A stretch of DNA of 64,000 bases from Rhodococcus sp. OK519 (GCF_003051005.1 NZ_QAOW01000010.1:1-64000), one strand, 5' to 3'; numbered from the stretch's first letter, positions 15,499 to 24,504 are shown. Program-made: numbers and translations. Notes: generated from the letters alone by a model not told the origin.

Positions 15499-16619
15499 CG
15501 ATCACGGCAACAGCACTGGTGCAGACCGGTCCGCGCGAGGTGCGGTTCGAGGAGATTCCGATTCCGGCCCTGGAGTCCGGCGCAGCACTGCTGCGGGTGG
15601 AGGCCAACGGCCTGTGCGCCAGCGACATCGACTCCTGGGAAGGCAAGCACTCGGCGTACGCGCCGGGCGTCTCGCCGTTCCCACGGATCAACGGACACGA
15701 GATCGTCGGCATCATCGAGGACATCGGCGGGGGAGTGCGTGCGGACGGGGTTCGCGTCGGCGACCGGGTCGCCGTCAACCCGTTCCTCTCGTGCGGCCGG
15801 TGCGAGGGCTGCCGCGAGGGAGCGACGATTCGCTGCACGGGGTTCCCGTTCCGGCCGAACGCTTACGGCTACATCCAGACCGGGCACGCGCCGTCGCTCT
15901 GGGGCGGTTACTCGACGCACGTCTACATCCATCCGAATGCGATCCTGCACCCGTTCCCGGAGACGACCGACCCGCTCGACGCGACGCTGTGGAATCCCCT
16001 GGCGGCCGGCATCGAATGGGCGGTCACCACTCCCGGCACCACTATCGGGACCACGTTCGCGGTGCTCGGGTGCGGTCAGCGCGGTCTGGCAGCGGTGGTG
16101 GCGGCGAAGGCTGCCGGTGCCGACGTGGTCCTCGCGACCGGGCTGGCGCGGGATCGGCACAAGTTGGACCTGGCCACCGAGTTCGGTGCCGATGTGGTGG
16201 TGGACGTCGAGACCGAGGATCTGCGCGAGGCGGCGCGGCAAGCGACAGGTGGACGCGGCTTCGACGTCGTGCTCGATACGTCCCCGCATGCGACCGGGCC
16301 GATCCTCGATGCGCTCGACATCGTGCGCAGCGGAGGGACCGTGGTGTCCGCGGGGCTCAAGACCCGGCCGATCGAGAACTTCCCGATCGACCTGTTGACG
16401 CTCAAGAACATTCGCCTGGTCGGGTGCGCGGGCTCGAGCGTCCGGTCCTACCAGCAGGCCGCGAGTATCGTCGCGTCGGGCCGATTTCCGCTCAGTCGCA
16501 TGCGGACCCATGTGCTCGGGTTCGACCGCCTCGAGTACGGCATCGAGTTGCTCCGGGGCGACCACCCGCAGGAGCGCCCGATCAACATCGTGATCACCCC
16601 GACCCTGAGCGGAATCTGA
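15495..16619 (+). CDS. Zinc-dependent medium-chain alcohol dehydrogenase (MDR family)
   Basis: The 374-residue product starts at a GTG overlapping the previous stop. The catalytic zinc site is visible as NGLCASD and NGHEIVG. The structural-zinc loop has CGRCEGC plus a later Cys in TIRC. The Rossmann part carries VLGCGQRGLAAV and then ADVVVDVETED. Such enzymes oxidise alcohols or threonine/sorbitol-type polyols with NAD(P). As last gene of the cluster, it ends before the nested hairpin at 16634-16701. In the pathway it might oxidise a released alcohol or aldehyde. Confidence 0.9.
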   Translation: MTITATALVQTGPREVRFEEIPIPALESGAALLRVEANGLCASDIDSWEGKHSAYAPGVSPFPRINGHEIVGIIEDIGGGVRADGVRVGDRVAVNPFLSCGRCEGCREGATIRCTGFPFRPNAYGYIQTGHAPSLWGGYSTHVYIHPNAILHPFPETTDPLDATLWNPLAAGIEWAVTTPGTTIGTTFAVLGCGQRGLAAVVAAKAAGADVVLATGLARDRHKLDLATEFGADVVVDVETEDLREAARQATGGRGFDVVLDTSPHATGPILDALDIVRSGGTVVSAGLKTRPIENFPIDLLTLKNIRLVGCAGSSVRSYQQAASIVASGRFPLSRMRTHVLGFDRLEYGIELLRGDHPQERPINIVITPTLSGI

Positions 16620-16633
16620 CAGGTCGAGGTTCC

Positions 16634-16701
16634 GTCCCGCGCGCAAGTTTGTCTCCCGCGCGCGCAATCGTGCGCGCGGGAGGTCGATTCGCGCGCGGGA
16701 C
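16634..16701 (+). terminator. Nested GC-rich inverted repeats, terminator of the catabolic operon
   Basis: An inner hairpin pairs 16653-16666 with 16671-16682 around ATCG, with a 2-nt bulge. An outer pair, GTCCCGCGCGC at 16634 and GCGCGCGGGAC ending at 16701, surrounds it. All arms repeat the CCCGCGCGC theme, so alternative foldings are possible. It lies 15 bp after the MDR gene. Confidence 0.7.
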
Positions 16702-16846
16702 GAATGCGACGCACTCGCCCGTCGATATAGACCTTTCGGTCGGTTTTGTCGGGGTTTCGCATCGCGCGACCAGAACGGTGCGGTATAACTGCGGCCGTAG
16801 ATCAATCGGTGCCACCGGACGGTGGCCGTATCCGGGGGCTTTCGAA

Positions 16847-17356
16847 ATGACGACATCTGGTGATCGACGCGTGCGCGGAAACAGGCGCGTACTGGTGGCG
16901 AGCGGGCTGGGCGCGGGCCTGATGCTCGTCGCAGGATTGACCGCCTGCGGCTCGTCCGACGACACGTCCGCGGCGGCAGTGCCGGCAACGAGCACAACGG
17001 TCGTCCCCGCGCCGGCGACATCGTCTGCGGCGCCCGCATCGAGCGCCGCCGTCACCCCCTCGGCAACGGCTCCCGTCGGAGTGCCGGCCGCAGCCCCTGC
17101 TCCGGCCGCTGCCCCCGCGCCGACACTCGTGCCCATGCCGAACGTGATGTGCATGAATCTCCAGGCCGCACAGAATCTCATCCAGGACGGCGGGGTCTTC
17201 TTCTCGCGCAGCACGGATGCCACCGGCAAGGGGCGGAACCAGGTTGTCGATTCGAACTGGATCGTTGTCGGTCAGACCCCCGCGGTGGGTGCACTGATCG
17301 GTGAGGGCGATGCCGTGCTTTCCGTCGTGAAGATCGGCGAACCGAGCCCCTGCTGA
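16847..17356 (+). CDS. PASTA-domain lipoprotein
   Basis: The 169-residue product has a lipoprotein signal (VAGLTAC, Cys34). An Ala/Pro/Ser/Thr/Val-rich linker of about 65 residues follows, then one C-terminal PASTA domain (PNVMCMNLQAAQNLIQDGG, then VVGQTPAVGALIGEGDAVLS). PASTA domains bind peptidoglycan fragments or beta-lactams and occur in PknB-type kinases and in penicillin-binding proteins. A free lipoprotein form is common in Corynebacteriales. Three Cys (MCM and the last residue) could form a disulfide. It stands alone between a terminator and a convergent gene 12 bp away. ATG 16847 lacks a clear ribosome site. Confidence 0.85.
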   Translation: MTTSGDRRVRGNRRVLVASGLGAGLMLVAGLTACGSSDDTSAAAVPATSTTVVPAPATSSAAPASSAAVTPSATAPVGVPAAAPAPAAAPAPTLVPMPNVMCMNLQAAQNLIQDGGVFFSRSTDATGKGRNQVVDSNWIVVGQTPAVGALIGEGDAVLSVVKIGEPSPC

Positions 17357-17368
17357 CGGCAGACGACC

Positions 17369-18517
17369 CTACTGATCGTCGAGGTCGTCGAACAGCGACG
17401 GCTGGATGGGCTCCTGAACCGGACGGTGCTGTTCGGGCTTGTTGTCCGGCCGAGCATCCCGCAGCGGATCGGGGCTCTCAGCGGGGGACTCGGCCGCCGG
17501 GGGTGCCGGTGTTGGAGGATCGCCGACAGTGGCGGGAGGAACTTCCGAGAAGTGCAGGACGCCACCGAAGTGCGTCGCGAACTCCTCGTCGACACCGCCC
17601 AGGAACTCCCCGAGGTGCTCGACCATGTCGGCGAGGTGCTGTGGCACGTACGGGTCGGCGAGCATGTCGATCATCACTCGCAGTCTGTCCTCGTAGAGCG
17701 CGAACCGCAGGTACGGCCATCGGCGGTTGAGGTCGCCGATGAGTTCCGACGCACGGGTGCGCCCGCTGATGTCGCGGACCAGCGGTGCCCACAGCTGGAT
17801 CTCGGGAGCGGCCTCGTTGGCGATCACCAGTGCGAGCGCCGTGCCGAACCGGAGGACGATATCGCCGTCCTGATCACGCTCTGGCGCGTGGCCGAGGATG
17901 TCGTGGACGGTGTGAGCGATCACCTCGCGTAGGTGTTCGGTGTCCCGGGGGCGGATCGACACGTATCGGTCGAGCGGCGCGGGGCGCGGCACCCCGTCAG
18001 GCGCCTCCGTAGGCACGGGGTCGACGTCCGCGCCGAGGTGATGCAGGGCCAGGAAGCTCGGGTGCGGGACGTCCCACAGATCCCGGAACACCGCGACGAT
18101 CATCGCTGCGAGCTGGTCGGCCCACCGCGGCGCCTTCTCGACGAGGAGTGCGGGTTCGTCGCCGATGTCGAAGTCGTCGAACTGCAGCGGCGGTTCGACG
18201 GGGTTCGGTTCCGTCCAGCCGGCAGAGACCAGTCGGGCGCGGTCGGCGGCGGTCAGCCGTCGTCGTGGCGGCAGATTCAGGTCCGTCGGGATCTCGCAGC
18301 GAACGACTGCGCCGTCGGCGCTGTCCGTCACGCGGCACTGCACGAATGGGACACGACCGTCGGCATCGTCGGTTTCACACGTGGCTTCGAGGATCAACTG
18401 GTCGTCGACCGAGGCCGCAGCGATGCGGTCGGCGAGGCGTGACCGGTAGGAGTTCCACGCGTCGTCGACCGCACGATCGAAGTCGCTACCAACGAACCTG
18501 TTCGAGAACTCGGACAC
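17369..18517 (-). CDS. TY-Chap / YbjN-like domain protein (actinobacterial peptide-binding chaperone family)
   Basis: The 382-residue cytosolic product has an N-terminal domain ending in the phrase SAGWTEPNPVEPP, followed by LAAMIVAVFRDLWDVPHPSFL. The middle domain (about 190-320) has DIVLRFGTALALVIA, ELIGDLNRRWPYLRFALYED and VPQHLADMVEHLGEFLGG. This two-part order is that of actinobacterial proteins named after T3SS chaperones and YbjN. Their function is not established. The last 60 residues are Pro/Glu/Asp-rich and probably disordered. It is convergent with the PASTA lipoprotein gene and has no operon partner. The identity is from memory of the family pattern. Confidence 0.7.
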   Translation of the reverse strand: MSEFSNRFVGSDFDRAVDDAWNSYRSRLADRIAAASVDDQLILEATCETDDADGRVPFVQCRVTDSADGAVVRCEIPTDLNLPPRRRLTAADRARLVSAGWTEPNPVEPPLQFDDFDIGDEPALLVEKAPRWADQLAAMIVAVFRDLWDVPHPSFLALHHLGADVDPVPTEAPDGVPRPAPLDRYVSIRPRDTEHLREVIAHTVHDILGHAPERDQDGDIVLRFGTALALVIANEAAPEIQLWAPLVRDISGRTRASELIGDLNRRWPYLRFALYEDRLRVMIDMLADPYVPQHLADMVEHLGEFLGGVDEEFATHFGGVLHFSEVPPATVGDPPTPAPPAAESPAESPDPLRDARPDNKPEQHRPVQEPIQPSLFDDLDDQ

Positions 18518-18658
18518 AGTAATACGGTATCGCGCCCGTCGAATGGAAATCGAAGCGGCGGTCCGAGACGAGCAATGACGCCGGGTTGACGGCGAATATC
18601 AGGTTTGTCCGATCGTTCGCTTAATGTCACCTTCGAGTACGAGACTTGGAGGTATGTG

Positions 18659-19828
18659 ATGCGGGTCGTCCGCGATCAGGACAGAAGGAACGGTGCCCGA
18701 TGGCGGCGGGGAGGGCCGGCCGGTGCGGCCGTGGGGCTGGGGGCCGCGGCGATGGTGCTGCTCCTGTCGGCGGGTATGGCGACCGCTGCTCCGAGTGACG
18801 GCAGTCTCGGTTCCGGCAGCCTGGGCAGCCTCGGAAGCCTGGCCGGCAGCTCGGGCGCGGGCAGTGTGGGCGCGGGGTCGTCGATCCCGGAAGGATTCCA
18901 GGAGGATCCGGGACCGCCGCCGGCGCTGCGTGACGACATCACCACCGCCGAGATCGTCGGCGAGAAGTCGCTCTCGGCTCAGGGCGTCCAGCTGACCGTC
19001 GCCTCACCCGCGCTGCGCCGTGATGTGACGGTCCAGGTCCTGTTGCCCGCGGACCGGTCCGTCCCGCGGCCCACGCTCTACATGCTCGACGGTGTGAGTG
19101 CGCGCAACAACGGCAGCGGATGGATGAGCGCGAGTCTCGGTGATGCGCCGACGTTCTTCCGGGACAAGGACGTCAACGTCGTCCTGATCAACGGCGGACG
19201 CGCGAGTCTCTACACAGACTGGGACGAGATCGATCCTCGGCTCGGCCTCAACAAGTGGGAGACCTACCTCACCCAGGAGCTTCCCGGGCTGATCGACAAG
19301 AAGCTGAAGACCAACGGCATCAACGCGATTGCGGGCAACTCGATGGGAGCGCAGTCGGCTGTCATGCTCGCGCACCGCAACCCCGAGCTGTACAGCGGCG
19401 TCGCAGCGTTCAGCGGTTGCTACTCCACGAACGACGCCCTGGGGCGGCTCACCGTGCAGACCACCGTCACCTCGCAGAGCGGTGATCCCGCCAACCTGTG
19501 GTCGGATCCGCAAGGCCCCGAGTGGCTCTCGCACGACTCCGTCCGCAACGCCGAGCAGTTGCGTGGCAAGCCGATCTACCTCTCGGTGTCCAACGGATTG
19601 CCCGGGACTTTCGAAGAGGGCTCCGAGGACACGCGCCGCCTGGTGCTCGGTGGTGTGATCGAGGCGAGTGCCAACGTGTGCACGCGGATCTTCGAGTCGC
19701 GCCTGAATCAGCTCGACATCCCGGTGACGGTTGACTACGCCGGCGCGGGTGTCCATGCCTGGGACTACTGGCGCGTCCAGTTGCCCAAGGCATGGCCGAC
19801 CCTCGAAGAGGCGCTCGGCCTCTCCTGA
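18659..19828 (+). CDS. Secreted antigen-85-like mycolyltransferase / esterase
   Basis: The 389-residue product has a long signal peptide with an Arg-rich n-region and a cut near MATAAP. A Gly/Ser/Leu repeat stretch follows (GSLGSGSLGSLGSLAGSS). The alpha/beta-hydrolase domain has YMLDGVSARNNGSGW, GGRASLYTDWDE, the nucleophile elbow AGNSMGAQSA (Ser about 227) and a late His in AGVHAWDYW. This is the PF00756 pattern used by Corynebacteriales mycolyltransferases that move mycolic acids onto trehalose or arabinogalactan at the cell wall. ATG 18659 fits GGAGG. The protein alone supports a mycolate-containing host. A plain esterase is the alternative. Confidence 0.82.
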   Translation: MRVVRDQDRRNGARWRRGGPAGAAVGLGAAAMVLLLSAGMATAAPSDGSLGSGSLGSLGSLAGSSGAGSVGAGSSIPEGFQEDPGPPPALRDDITTAEIVGEKSLSAQGVQLTVASPALRRDVTVQVLLPADRSVPRPTLYMLDGVSARNNGSGWMSASLGDAPTFFRDKDVNVVLINGGRASLYTDWDEIDPRLGLNKWETYLTQELPGLIDKKLKTNGINAIAGNSMGAQSAVMLAHRNPELYSGVAAFSGCYSTNDALGRLTVQTTVTSQSGDPANLWSDPQGPEWLSHDSVRNAEQLRGKPIYLSVSNGLPGTFEEGSEDTRRLVLGGVIEASANVCTRIFESRLNQLDIPVTVDYAGAGVHAWDYWRVQLPKAWPTLEEALGLS

Positions 19829-19838
19829 CGCGACGCGA

Positions 19839-20480
19839 TCAGCCGGTGACGGCCTGGACCGACAGCTGGTTCAGGCCGTCACCTGTCTTCGAGCACCCTG
19901 TGGTCGAGTACGGCACGAAGATCGAGCCGGTGTCGTTGGGCGGGTAGACGCGCAGTCCCGAGACGGGGGTGGGCGCGCACGTGTCCTGGGGGTAGTTCCG
20001 CACCTCGACCGCGCGCACCATCGCGGTCGCCGCCGCGTTCGGCGCAAGCGTGACAGCCCCGGCCGACGATCCCGATCGCGTCGCCGCCGCACCCACCTGG
20101 GCCCCGTCCGCGCCACCCTGTACGTACGAGACGCCGGGGAATCCGTCGAGAACGCACGTGCGTCCGCTGACGTTCGTGAAGACGAGGGGGAGTTCGGCCG
20201 AGCCGGCGGCGCCCTGTCCCTGCCCGAGCGTCAGTCGGAGTTCACTTACCGCACAGCCGGACGTCTGCTGGGCAGTCGTGGTCCCGGCGGCCGCACTCGC
20301 AGCGGTCGATGCCGCGGCCGCCTTCGTCGTGGCGGCGGCCGCGGCCGCCGTGACGGACGTCGCCGTGCCGGGAACGGGTTCCGCGGTACCGCCCTCGTCG
20401 CTGCTGCACGCCGCTGTGGAGAGCGCCGCAGCGATCCCGACGGCACAGAGCGAGCGGGTCAGGGCGGGATTTCGTGGCAT
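19839..20480 (-). CDS. DUF4232 lipoprotein
   Basis: The 213-residue product has a lipobox (STAAC, Cys25), then an Ala/Thr-rich linker of about 45 residues. The DUF4232 beta-sandwich follows: CAVSELRLTLGQGQGAAGS, LVFTNVSGRTCVLDGFPGVS, and a C-terminal VRNYPQDTC with FVPYSTTGC, giving four Cys for two disulfides. These secreted proteins are common in actinobacteria and have no assigned role. It is convergent with the mycolyltransferase gene (10 bp) and divergent from atzF, so the 219-bp region before it carries its promoter. Confidence 0.88.
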   Translation of the reverse strand: MPRNPALTRSLCAVGIAAALSTAACSSDEGGTAEPVPGTATSVTAAAAAATTKAAAASTAASAAAGTTTAQQTSGCAVSELRLTLGQGQGAAGSAELPLVFTNVSGRTCVLDGFPGVSYVQGGADGAQVGAAATRSGSSAGAVTLAPNAAATAMVRAVEVRNYPQDTCAPTPVSGLRVYPPNDTGSIFVPYSTTGCSKTGDGLNQLSVQAVTG

Positions 20481-20637
20481 CGCGGAACTCCTGGAAGTCG
20501 TCGGATCACTTCCAGTGAATATCGCACGCAGGAGGAACCGCCGCAGGTCGGCTCGCCGAACGCTCGACCGGGCGCAACCTGAGCCGACACGAGATCGTCA
20601 CTCCGTGTAGCTCGGATGTAACAGCAGCTCACCTAGC

Positions 20638-20655
20638 GTATACGGCAACGTATAC
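20638..20655. promoter_or_regulatory. Paired GTATAC boxes before atzF, likely GntR/FCD operator
   Basis: GTATAC occurs at 20638-20643 and 20650-20655 with a 6-bp spacer. FCD-type GntR regulators typically recognise a GTM-KAC core. The same two-box spacing recurs at 22522-22539 before the ABC transporter genes, which end with a GntR/FCD gene. Confidence 0.6.
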
Positions 20656-20699
20656 ATGATTGGGCCGCCAGCGCGGCCCGTGTGAGAAAGCGGCCACCG

Positions 20700-22418
20700 A
20701 TGATGACATTCGACGTCTGCACCCCCACCGAACGAGCCCGAGCGGCCCTCGCGCGCATCGCCGAATGCGGTCGCCCGGAGGTGTGGATCCACGTGCGACC
20801 CGAGTCGGACGTCCTCGCCGACGCCGCCGCGGTCGAGCGGCGCCTCGTGGCGGGGGAGGCGCTGCCGCTCGCCGGAACGGTGTTCGCCGTCAAGGACAAC
20901 ATCGATGTGGCGGGGCTGCCGACGACAGCCGGCTGCCCGGAGTTCGCCTACGTTCCGCAGGTGTCGTCGCCCGCCGTGGATCGCCTCGTCGACGCCGGTG
21001 CCGTGGTCGTCGGCAAGACGAATCTCGACCAGTTCGCGACGGGACTCGTCGGCACGCGCAGCCCGTACGGCGCCGTGCGGGCCGCGCACCACCCCGACCG
21101 GGTCTCGGGCGGTTCGAGTTCCGGCTCCGGTGCCGCAGTGGGCCTCGGGCTGGTGGACTTCGCACTCGGCACCGACACCGCGGGGTCGGGCCGCGTTCCG
21201 GCCGCGTTCAACGGGGTGGTCGGAATCAAGCCCACTCTCGGGCTGGTCCCGACCCGGGGGGCCGTCCCGGCGTGCGCCGACTTCGACTGCATCACCGTCC
21301 TGGCGCCCACGGTCGACCTGGCCGGGCTCGCGATGTCGATCATGATCGGCCCCGACGCCGTCGATCCTCGCAGTCGCGTGTGGCCGTCCGACGTCGTGCT
21401 GGCCGCTCCGCAGCGTCCTCGCGTCGGTGTGCCGATCGAGGCGCAACTCGCGGTGCTCTCCGATAGCTACCGACGGAGTTTCGCGGCCACCGTGGCGCGG
21501 GCCGAAGAGGCCGGTCTCGACATCGTGCGTGTGGACATCGCCCCGCTGCTCGACGCCGCCCGGCTCCTCTACGACGGCGCCCTCGTCGCAGAGAGGTTCG
21601 CCGCGGTGGGCGACTTCGTCACCTCGAACCCGGACGCCTCGTTGGATCCGACGGTCGCCGCGATCGTGCGGCGTTCGGCTGAGCCGGCGGCGCACGAATT
21701 CGTTCGTGATGCAGGGACTCTCGTTGCAGCGGAGCATTATGCGGCAGGGCTGTTCGCCGACCTGGACGCGTTGCTGTTGCCGACGACGACCGAGCACCCG
21801 TTGATCGACGACGTGCTCGCGGATCCGGTCGAGATCAACCGCAGGCTCGGCACGTTCACCAACTTCTGCAATCTGCTGGACCTGGCCTCCGTCGCGGTGC
21901 CGATGGCGGGCGAGCCCGGTGAATCCTTCGGGGTGATGACCGTGACGCCGGCATTCGGTGACCAGGTCGCCCTCGACATCGCCGCCCGTGTCGTAGGGAG
22001 TGGCACCGCCGTCGTCGCGCCGGAATCCGGTGTGCTGCTAGCGGTGTTCGGCGCCCATCTGCGCGGACAGCCACTCCATCATCAGTTGGAGGCGCTCGGT
22101 GCCCGGTTCGAGCGGGACGTGGCGACCACGGACGACCACCTGATGGTGCGGCTGGATTCGGAGCCACCCAAGCCGGGTCTGGTCCGAGCGCCCGGCGGTG
22201 CGGGTCGCTCGCTTCCCGGGGAGCTGTACCGCCTGTCCTCCGCCGGTCTCGGCAGCTTCCTCGCCGCGCTGCCGGAGCCGATGGCACTCACCGCGATGAC
22301 GCTGGCCGACGACACCCGTGCAGTCGGGTTCACCTGTACCCCGGCGGCCGCCGCGGCCGGGGTCGACATCACGGAGTTCGGCGGCTGGCGCGCCTTCATC
22401 GCCGGAGTGCCGGCATGA
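20700..22418 (+). CDS. atzF: Allophanate hydrolase
   Basis: The 572-residue product has the amidase-signature fold. The Ser-Ser-Lys triad is visible: VKDN for the Lys region, GGSSSGSGAAV for the cis-Ser loop, and GTDTAGSGRVPAAFNG for the nucleophile. TNFCNLLDLASVAVP closes the domain. After about residue 430 comes the AtzF-type C-terminal domain ending GGWRAFIAGV. It hydrolyses allophanate to ammonia and CO2, the last step of urea-amidolyase, biuret or cyanurate use. No urea carboxylase or biuret hydrolase gene is present nearby. GTG 20682 is an alternative start. The paired GTATAC boxes upstream link it to the ABC/GntR genes that follow. Confidence 0.92.
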   Translation: MMTFDVCTPTERARAALARIAECGRPEVWIHVRPESDVLADAAAVERRLVAGEALPLAGTVFAVKDNIDVAGLPTTAGCPEFAYVPQVSSPAVDRLVDAGAVVVGKTNLDQFATGLVGTRSPYGAVRAAHHPDRVSGGSSSGSGAAVGLGLVDFALGTDTAGSGRVPAAFNGVVGIKPTLGLVPTRGAVPACADFDCITVLAPTVDLAGLAMSIMIGPDAVDPRSRVWPSDVVLAAPQRPRVGVPIEAQLAVLSDSYRRSFAATVARAEEAGLDIVRVDIAPLLDAARLLYDGALVAERFAAVGDFVTSNPDASLDPTVAAIVRRSAEPAAHEFVRDAGTLVAAEHYAAGLFADLDALLLPTTTEHPLIDDVLADPVEINRRLGTFTNFCNLLDLASVAVPMAGEPGESFGVMTVTPAFGDQVALDIAARVVGSGTAVVAPESGVLLAVFGAHLRGQPLHHQLEALGARFERDVATTDDHLMVRLDSEPPKPGLVRAPGGAGRSLPGELYRLSSAGLGSFLAALPEPMALTAMTLADDTRAVGFTCTPAAAAAGVDITEFGGWRAFIAGVPA

Positions 22419-22521
22419 CGTCGACGTAACGCGGACCGGGTCTCCTGGGCGGATTCGTTAACACTGCGAACACAACGCGGACCACGCCGCGTAACCCTGT
22501 CGGACGAGAGTATTCATCAGC

Positions 22522-22539
22522 GGATACAGCGCGGTATAC
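22522..22539. promoter_or_regulatory. Paired GGATAC/GTATAC boxes before the ABC importer genes
   Basis: GGATAC (22522-22527) and GTATAC (22534-22539) repeat the exact 12-bp period seen before atzF. It ends 48 bp before the receptor start. Together they suggest one GntR/FCD protein controls both transcription units. Confidence 0.55.
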
Positions 22540-22587
22540 CGGCTCAGTGCAGTGCATTTCGACGGTTCGATCCCCCAGGAGACCCCC

Positions 22588-23577
22588 ATGACCCTACGTC
22601 CATTGCGGTGGCTCGCCATCGTTGCAGCAGGGATCGCGATGCTGTTGACCACGGCATGTAGCAACATCGATTCGACATTCGCCGCCCGGCCTGCCGGGGA
22701 TGGTGACCGCACGAACGTCGTCAAGGTCGGAACGCTGCGGGGGCAGCCCCACCTTTTCCATCCCTTCTTCTACGAACGCTTCGCTCCGTCCGGAACCGCG
22801 GTGGACGTCGTGGTGTTCGACAGTTCGCCGGACATCAAGAATGCGCTCGTGAGCGGCGCGATCGACTTCGGTGTCGCCGGGGTTCCCGCCTTCCTCGCGG
22901 GTTCCGCTGCCGGGCAGGATGTTCGCCTCGTCGCGTCCGCTGCCGATGGGGGTACCGGCATCGTCGCTGCGCCGGAGATCGAGACGGTCGACGACCTGCG
23001 CGGGCAGAAGATCGGATTCCCGCTCGGCTCCTCGCAAGAGATCCTGTTGCGCCTGACACTGGCCCAGCAGGGCCTCGATCCCGCACGTGACGTTCAGTTG
23101 GTCAATCTGCCGTTCTCGGACATGGCGAAGGCCCTTGCCACCGGACAGATCTCGGCATTCGCCTCGGCGGAGCTCGGTCCGGCGACCGCGATCGAGGCCG
23201 GCGCCCACCGCCTGGTCTCGCCGTACGACACCCCGGTGGGCCGGGTGAACATCGGCCTGGCGACGACGCAGCGCACCATCGACGCGAAACCCGAACTGGT
23301 GCAGGCGATGGTCGACACCCATGTGCGGACCGCCGAGTTCATGGACGGCAATCGCGACGCATGGCACCAGGGTGTGGTCGAGGAGTTCGGCCTCAACCCC
23401 GCCGTCGCGCAGACCGCGATCGCGAACATCTGGCCGCGATCGGACCTGTCGGCCGACTACCGCAGTCAGGTGACCGCACTGACCCGTCAGATGGTGGGAC
23501 TGGGCCAGATTCCGGTGGAGCCCGACCTCGAGACGTTCGTCGACGACTCGTTCCTGAAGGTCTCCGACGATGCGTGA
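22588..23577 (+). CDS. ABC transporter substrate-binding lipoprotein (nitrate/sulfonate/taurine-type)
   Basis: The 329-residue product starts at an ATG behind CAGGAGA and has a lipobox (LTTAC, Cys24). The fold is the NMT1/SsuA-type binding protein: VKVGTLRGQPHLFHPFFY, the SGAIDFGVAGVPAFLAG loop, VDDLRGQKIGFPLGSSQE and KALATGQISAF. The ligand is unknown. Linkage to allophanate hydrolase suggests a urea-derived or other nitrogen-rich molecule such as biuret, a ureido acid or cyanurate. It starts a receptor-permease-ATPase-GntR series with overlapping or closely spaced genes. Confidence 0.88.
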   Translation: MTLRPLRWLAIVAAGIAMLLTTACSNIDSTFAARPAGDGDRTNVVKVGTLRGQPHLFHPFFYERFAPSGTAVDVVVFDSSPDIKNALVSGAIDFGVAGVPAFLAGSAAGQDVRLVASAADGGTGIVAAPEIETVDDLRGQKIGFPLGSSQEILLRLTLAQQGLDPARDVQLVNLPFSDMAKALATGQISAFASAELGPATAIEAGAHRLVSPYDTPVGRVNIGLATTQRTIDAKPELVQAMVDTHVRTAEFMDGNRDAWHQGVVEEFGLNPAVAQTAIANIWPRSDLSADYRSQVTALTRQMVGLGQIPVEPDLETFVDDSFLKVSDDA

Positions 23578-24466
23578 CATGTCCACCACGAACGCTGTCG
23601 CCCCACCCGTTCCACCCGCTGCCCGAGGAGTTCCCGTGGCCACCGTTACCGCTCCGATCGTCGCACTGAAGAAGAAGGCGGCCGTGCTCTACGGCCTGCC
23701 GGCACTGGCACTGCTTGCCGGATTCTGGAGTCTGGGAGTCCGCTTCGGGTGGACCCTCCCTCTCGGGATCCAGATGCAGTTCCTTCCGCCACCCGGTGAG
23801 GTGGCGGGCCGGATGTGGGACGTCGCGGTCGGCGGGGTCCACGACGACGCCTACAGCGGATCGCTGTGGCGCCACCTCGCCGCCAGCACGCTCCGGGTGC
23901 TCAACGGCTTCCTCCTCGCGGCCGTCTTCGCGATCCCGCTCGGTGTGCTGATGGGCCGATTCGCGCCGGTTCGCCGGGCTCTCGAGACGACGGTGAACCT
24001 GGTGCGTCCCATTCCCGTCACGGCGTGGGCACCGCTGACCCTGCTCATCATCGGCTACGGCGACCGGTCGACGATCTTCCTCATCTTCGTCGCCGCGTTC
24101 TTCCCCATCCTGCTCAACACGACCGTCGGCGTCGCCCAGGTACCGCCCCGGTTGCTCGAGGCCGCGGCCATGCTGGGCACTCCCAAGGCGAAGACTCTCT
24201 ACAAGATCGTGATTCCCAGCGCGATGCAGAGCATCACCAGTGGTCTGCGGATCGCGCTCGGCCTGTCCTGGGTGGTGCTGGTTGTCGGCGAGACCGTCGG
24301 CATCTCCACCGGATTGGGTGCCATGATCACCCAGGCGCGCGACATGAGCCGCACCGATCTGATCATCGCGGGCATGGTCTTCATCGGCCTCGCCGGCTTC
24401 GCCACCGACCGCTTCATGGGGTGGCTCCTGCGGGTCGCGACCCGTGGTCGTCCCGGGTTGTCCTGA
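23570..24466 (+). CDS. ABC transporter permease, binding-protein-dependent (SsuC/TauC-type)
   Basis: The 298-residue product overlaps the receptor gene by 8 bp. After a Pro/Ala-rich start it has about six membrane segments, for instance LYGLPALALLAGFWSLGV, LNGFLLAAVFAIPLGVLM and the stretch starting STIFLIFVAAFF. The EAA loop (LLEAAAMLGTPKAKTLYKIV) that docks on the ATPase lies at about residues 195-215. It would form a homodimeric channel for the receptor's ligand. An in-frame GTG further downstream is a possible alternative start. Confidence 0.9.
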   Translation: MRDMSTTNAVAPPVPPAARGVPVATVTAPIVALKKKAAVLYGLPALALLAGFWSLGVRFGWTLPLGIQMQFLPPPGEVAGRMWDVAVGGVHDDAYSGSLWRHLAASTLRVLNGFLLAAVFAIPLGVLMGRFAPVRRALETTVNLVRPIPVTAWAPLTLLIIGYGDRSTIFLIFVAAFFPILLNTTVGVAQVPPRLLEAAAMLGTPKAKTLYKIVIPSAMQSITSGLRIALGLSWVVLVVGETVGISTGLGAMITQARDMSRTDLIIAGMVFIGLAGFATDRFMGWLLRVATRGRPGLS

Positions 24467-24504
24467 CCCTCAGCATGATTCCCCACGACGAAAGGACACT
24501 CACC

